Source: TMED26 sp042088965
GTDB taxonomy: Bacteria; Pseudomonadota; Alphaproteobacteria; Thalassobaculales; Thalassobaculaceae
Assembly (NCBI GenBank): GCA_042088965.1
Contig: JBELLC010000049.1
Location: 1 to 18,703 of the forward strand
Length of the DNA: 18,703 nucleotides
Reading direction: 5' to 3'
Shown here: in pieces, positions 15,471 to 18,703 of the stretch
Position numbering within the stretch: position 1 is the stretch's first letter
Layout of the letters: the number at the start of each line of letters is the position of its first letter
Notes under the pieces: generated by a model
What the model was told of the DNA's origin: nothing
What the model saw: only the letters and a program-made list of their open reading frames with translations
The model's database searches: none
Position numbers and translations under genes: made by a program

Positions 15471-17753
15471 ATGCAATCCGGACGGCAGTCAGATGGACCT
15501 GATATAACGCGTCGCATGCTCTCGCGTCTGCGTGACGTCATGTCTGGTGCGGACAGTACCCAAGACCGGCTTGACCAATGTGTCCGAATTATTGCCGCTG
15601 ATCTGGAAACGGAAGTCTGCTCAATTTACGTCCGCCGTGACGCTGAATTGCTGGAGCTATTTGCCACCGAAGGCTTGAATGCAGCCGCTGTTCACCAGAC
15701 AAAACTACGCATTGGCGAAGGGCTGATTGGGGATATCGCCAGCCATGACAGACCGCTGTCATTGCATGATGCGCAAAGCCATCCCAATTTTGCTTACCGA
15801 CCTGAAACAGGCGAGGATGTTTATCAATCCTTCATGGGCGTACCGATCCGTCACGCGGGGCTTGTTGTTGGCGTTCTGGCGGTTCAAAACCGAATGGCCC
15901 GGCGTTATCGCGACGAAGAGATTGAAACCCTTGAGACCTTCTCGATGGTCTTGGCGGAGGTCTTGGGGCGGGTGGTTGCTGATACTGTTGGTGACGGACA
16001 GGCACGCGCGCCCATGCGGGTTTCTGGCGTGGTGATCGTCGATGGTCTGGCGATGGGGCAGGCCTATTTACATCAACCCCGTATCATCATTCAGCGCGTC
16101 GTTGCCGAAAACCCAGAGCAAGAAATTATCCGTCTTGATGCCGCCGTTGCGTCGATGCATCTGGCGTTAGACGCGCTTTTTGCAGCTGCTGATCTGGCTG
16201 CCGCAGGCGAACATCGCGAGGTTTTGGAAACCTTTCGTATGGTTGCCCGCGATACCGGCTGGATCGCCCGGGCGCGAGAAGCGATTGTCGGTGGCTTGAC
16301 CGCTGAAGCGGCGGTTGAAAAGGTGCAGAATGATCTGCGGAAACGCTATGCTGCGATATCCGACCCTTATTTGCGCGAGCGGCTTGCTGATTTAGATGAT
16401 CTCACCAATCGTTTGCTGCTGCAATTGGTCCATGACGAGGGGGGGCCACTTTTCCCGCAGCCAGCGGAAATGATTCTGGTGGCGCGCAGTCTGGGGCCAG
16501 CTGATTTGCTAGACTATGACCGCCAGCGGATGCGCGGTTTGGTCTTGGAGGAAGGGGCCGCTACAGCCCATGTGGCGATTGTTGCTGGGGCCTTGGGTAT
16601 TCCGGTGCTGGGCCGCGCCAGCGGCGCGCTCAACGCGATTGAAAACGGTGATCAGGTGATCCTGGATGCTGACCACGGGCAGGTGTTTATTCGGCCAAGT
16701 GCGCCGGTCCAAGAGCAATTCAACCAAAGTGCGGTGGTGCGTCAAGCGCAGCAAAATCGCTACCGCGCAGCACGAAGTCTGCCAGCGGTCAGTCAAGATG
16801 GCGTCGACGTTACTTTATCGCTGAATGCGGGCCTGCTGATTGATCTGGCAAATCTGGAGCTGACGGGGGCCGCTGGTATCGGCCTATATCGCACAGAGGT
16901 GCCGTTCATGGTGCGGGCCGATTATCCAGATGTCACGGCGCAAAGAGATATTTATGATCGTATATTTGAGGGTGTTGGTGGCCGCCCTGTGGTCTTCAGG
17001 ACCCTTGATGCTGGCGGCGATAAACGGATTCAATCGCTGGCCGAAGATGATGCCGAAAATCCCGCTATGGGGTGGCGATCGATCCGCATGGCACTTGACC
17101 GGCCGAGCATGCTGCGTCAGCAACTCCGGGCGATGCTGCTGGCGGCAGCGGGGCGGCCGTTCTCGGTTATGTTTCCAATGATTACCTCGGTTGATGAATT
17201 TACCGCCGCCCGTGGCATCTTTGACTTGGAATGTCGGCGGGCAGCTGAACGCGGTCTGGCGGTCTCAGATCAGCTTAAACTTGGCGCCATGATTGAAGTG
17301 CCAGCCGCTGTTTGGGGGCTCGACGCGCTATTGGCAGAAACAGATTTTGTCTCGGTTGGTAGCAATGATTTGGCGCAGTTCTTTTTTGCCGCTGATCGCG
17401 GTAGCCAGCGGTTGGCAGGCCGTTTTAGCCCGCTGAGTGCACCCTTTTTGAGCGTTTTGTCAGATATCGAGCAACGTTGTCGCCGCGCAGGTGTCCCCGT
17501 AACGGTCTGTGGCGAGATGGCCGGAAAGCCTTTGGCGGCAGCGGCATTGGTTGCCCTTGGCTATCGTCGATTGTCAATGACAGCATCGGCAATTGGCCCT
17601 GTGAAAGAGGCGATTCGCAATTTACACGTTGGCCCTCTACAGGGCTTTTTGAGCGATGCCTTGGCGCGTCGTGACCGGCATTTGCCGACACGCATACAAC
17701 AGTTTTATGATGATCATTTTAGCCTTGTGGATAAGTCGAAAAAAGTCAACTGA
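15471..17753 (+). CDS. ptsP: Phosphoenolpyruvate-protein phosphotransferase PtsP (enzyme I-Ntr), GAF plus EI domains
   Basis: PtsP transfers phosphate from PEP to NPr (PtsO) at the head of the nitrogen-related regulatory PTS. The 760-residue protein has an N-terminal GAF domain (about 25-165; IGEGLIGDIASHDRPLSLHD, GVPIRHAGLVVGVLAVQN), then the enzyme I N-terminal region (about 180-340). The swivelling phosphohistidine domain has H367 in TAHVAIVAGALGIPVLG, and the PEP-binding barrel follows. Barrel residues seen include LYRTEVPFM, FRTLDAGGDK, MIEVPAAVW, SVGSNDLAQFFFAADRGS and catalytic C680 in VCGEMAGKP. The GAF domain is thought to sense nitrogen status, by analogy with glutamine sensing in relatives. 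It follows lysC by 24 bases. The phosphohistidine motif has Ala-His rather than Ser-His, and Gly where Arg is common. Confidence 0.95.
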   Translation: MQSGRQSDGPDITRRMLSRLRDVMSGADSTQDRLDQCVRIIAADLETEVCSIYVRRDAELLELFATEGLNAAAVHQTKLRIGEGLIGDIASHDRPLSLHDAQSHPNFAYRPETGEDVYQSFMGVPIRHAGLVVGVLAVQNRMARRYRDEEIETLETFSMVLAEVLGRVVADTVGDGQARAPMRVSGVVIVDGLAMGQAYLHQPRIIIQRVVAENPEQEIIRLDAAVASMHLALDALFAAADLAAAGEHREVLETFRMVARDTGWIARAREAIVGGLTAEAAVEKVQNDLRKRYAAISDPYLRERLADLDDLTNRLLLQLVHDEGGPLFPQPAEMILVARSLGPADLLDYDRQRMRGLVLEEGAATAHVAIVAGALGIPVLGRASGALNAIENGDQVILDADHGQVFIRPSAPVQEQFNQSAVVRQAQQNRYRAARSLPAVSQDGVDVTLSLNAGLLIDLANLELTGAAGIGLYRTEVPFMVRADYPDVTAQRDIYDRIFEGVGGRPVVFRTLDAGGDKRIQSLAEDDAENPAMGWRSIRMALDRPSMLRQQLRAMLLAAAGRPFSVMFPMITSVDEFTAARGIFDLECRRAAERGLAVSDQLKLGAMIEVPAAVWGLDALLAETDFVSVGSNDLAQFFFAADRGSQRLAGRFSPLSAPFLSVLSDIEQRCRRAGVPVTVCGEMAGKPLAAAALVALGYRRLSMTASAIGPVKEAIRNLHVGPLQGFLSDALARRDRHLPTRIQQFYDDHFSLVDKSKKVN

Positions 17754-17793
17754 GGCCTGTCCGATACGTCTTCATAACGGTCCTTACAAGCCA

Positions 17794-17822
17794 TTGAAGA
17801 AGCATATGAAAAATGTTATCGT
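17794..17822 (+). promoter_or_regulatory. Weak candidate promoter for the HTH/RodZ-like gene
   Basis: TTGAAG (17794-17799) and TATCGT (17817-17822) are spaced by 17 bases within the 127-base gap after ptsP. No terminator was seen after ptsP, so the downstream gene may also be read from the lysC-ptsP transcript. Confidence 0.25.
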
Positions 17823-17880
17823 ATTGTTGTGTGGATGAAAATGCGCCTTGTGTTTTCAGTTTATGTGTGGGGATGCCATC

Positions 17881-18703
17881 ATGGGGTTAAAGCGCGCGTC
17901 ATTGGTGCGTAAAATCCATGCGATTCGTGAGCTTGAGACGGCTCCGGCGGCGGATTCTGAAGCAACAGCGGCGATGTTGCCGAATGAGACGCGGGCAGAG
18001 ATTGGCCGCAGGCAGGACAGCAGATCAAGCGATATCGGCAGTCAAATGCGGGCGAGGCGTGAGGCATTGGGTCTGACAACCGCAGATGTGTCTGCAACCT
18101 TGCGCATTCGTGAAAACTTCATTGCCGCAATTGAAGCGGGGCAGACAGCTGATCTGCCGGGAATGACCTATGCGATTGGCTATGTCCGCAGCTATGCGCG
18201 CTTTTTGAAGCTCGATATAAACGCGACCGTTACCCAGTTCAAAAATGAAACAAGCGATTTACAAACCCCGACGCAGCTGGTGTTCCCATCGCCTGCACCT
18301 GAAGGGCGAGTCCCGGGCGGGGCAGCCCTGCTTGTCGGCTTGATTCTTGCCGTGACGGTCTATAGCGGCTGGTATTACATGACCAGCAAAGATTATTTGA
18401 TGGCAGATTTAGTGTCTGAGGTGCCAGAGCGGCTGGCGCGATTGGTTGAACCTCGGTCGAATGGCACTGCCGTGCCGTCCCAATTGTCATCTCAAGCGCC
18501 ATCACCGCGCTCAGCGACAACATTACCGGCCCCTGTGTCAACACCGCCGGTAACGGGATCGCAGCTACCGGTCGCCCCTGCCGCGCAGTCAACGCCGGCG
18601 GAAGAGCGCCAAGACGCCAAGGCGGCGCGGGGGGGTGAAAATCTCGCGGATCAGGCGCGTGTTGCAGGTGCGTTTGTTGCACAAAGCCCGGCCAGAGCGC
18701 CGA
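17881..18703 (+). CDS. Helix-turn-helix, RodZ-like membrane-anchored protein (3' partial)
   Basis: The frame runs open from ATG 17881 to the window end (274 codons), with GGGGA at good spacing before the start. A basic, unstructured N-terminal extension of about 50 residues precedes a Cro/RodZ-type HTH domain (about 52-112; IGSQMRARREALGLTTADVS, LRIRENFIAAIEAG, YAIGYVRSYARFLKLD). One membrane segment follows (about 147-167; GAALLVGLILAVTVYSGWYYM), then a Pro/Ala/Ser/Thr-rich periplasmic linker. RodZ links MreB to the cell wall, and alphaproteobacterial relatives often end in a DUF4115 domain, which would lie beyond the window. From recalled synteny I expect ispG next. Assignment as true RodZ is uncertain. 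Confidence 0.8.
   Translation, partial: MGLKRASLVRKIHAIRELETAPAADSEATAAMLPNETRAEIGRRQDSRSSDIGSQMRARREALGLTTADVSATLRIRENFIAAIEAGQTADLPGMTYAIGYVRSYARFLKLDINATVTQFKNETSDLQTPTQLVFPSPAPEGRVPGGAALLVGLILAVTVYSGWYYMTSKDYLMADLVSEVPERLARLVEPRSNGTAVPSQLSSQAPSPRSATTLPAPVSTPPVTGSQLPVAPAAQSTPAEERQDAKAARGGENLADQARVAGAFVAQSPARAP

Noticed and set aside
17806..17838. Ten-codon frame (MKNVIVLLCG) in the ptsP-HTH gap, a possible leader peptide
   Set aside because: It has no clear ribosome binding site, no regulatory codon run and no attenuator hairpin; chance is sufficient.
18239..18682. 147-codon minus-strand frame at the window end
   Set aside because: It lies opposite the RodZ-like gene, whose HTH and membrane segment are clear; the Pro/Ala/Gln-rich translation reflects the antisense of the linker.

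Overview
This window is ordinary alphaproteobacterial chromosome. The blocks dnaX-ybaB-recR, ialB-rlmN, ubiG facing lysC-ptsP, and ptsP followed by a membrane-anchored HTH protein are all familiar from that class. The SDHAF4-like (DUF1674) protein, the IalB-family protein and the PF12362-type DnaX tail point the same way. The moderate GC content and gene mix would suit a marine SAR116/Rhodospirillales-like lineage, but that placement is inference. I see no rRNA, tRNA, CRISPR array, insertion sequence, phage gene or toxin-antitoxin pair. One run of 100 N (2684-2783) marks a scaffold gap.

Layout. Positions 1-1382 (+): the 3' end of dnaX, then ybaB and recR, the classic replication/recombination operon. 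A 28-bp tandem repeat overlaps the recR stop codon. Positions 1434-2597 (-): rmuC, convergent with recR. Positions 2684-6494: a metabolic stretch with an enolase-superfamily sugar-acid-dehydratase-like gene (-, its 3' end lost in the gap), a divergent MFS transporter (+) and a zinc alcohol dehydrogenase (-). Positions 6571-8299 (-): a probable lipoprotein with a SPOR-like domain, and a Bax-inhibitor-1 family membrane protein that has a clear intrinsic terminator.

Positions 8402-10787 (-): rlmN, an IalB-family secreted protein and a SpoU/TrmH-type RNA methyltransferase. Positions 10871-12998 (+): a PF06089-type asparaginase and a zinc-free quinone oxidoreductase. Positions 13005-14020 (-): ubiG overlapping by ATGA with a small SDHAF4-like gene. 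Positions 14217-18703 (+): lysC, ptsP and a RodZ-like HTH/transmembrane protein that runs off the end.

Genes that probably work together are: DnaX, YbaB and RecR in replication and repair; UbiG and the SDHAF4-like factor in the respiratory chain (quinone synthesis and succinate dehydrogenase assembly); PtsP as the entry enzyme of the nitrogen-type PTS; and the dehydratase-like enzyme with its neighbouring transporter, possibly for uptake and breakdown of a sugar acid. No convincing novel system was found. The most interesting signal is a possible internal GTG start in lysC, where the separately translated beta subunit starts in Gram-positive aspartokinases. No gene-free stretch exceeds 300 bases.
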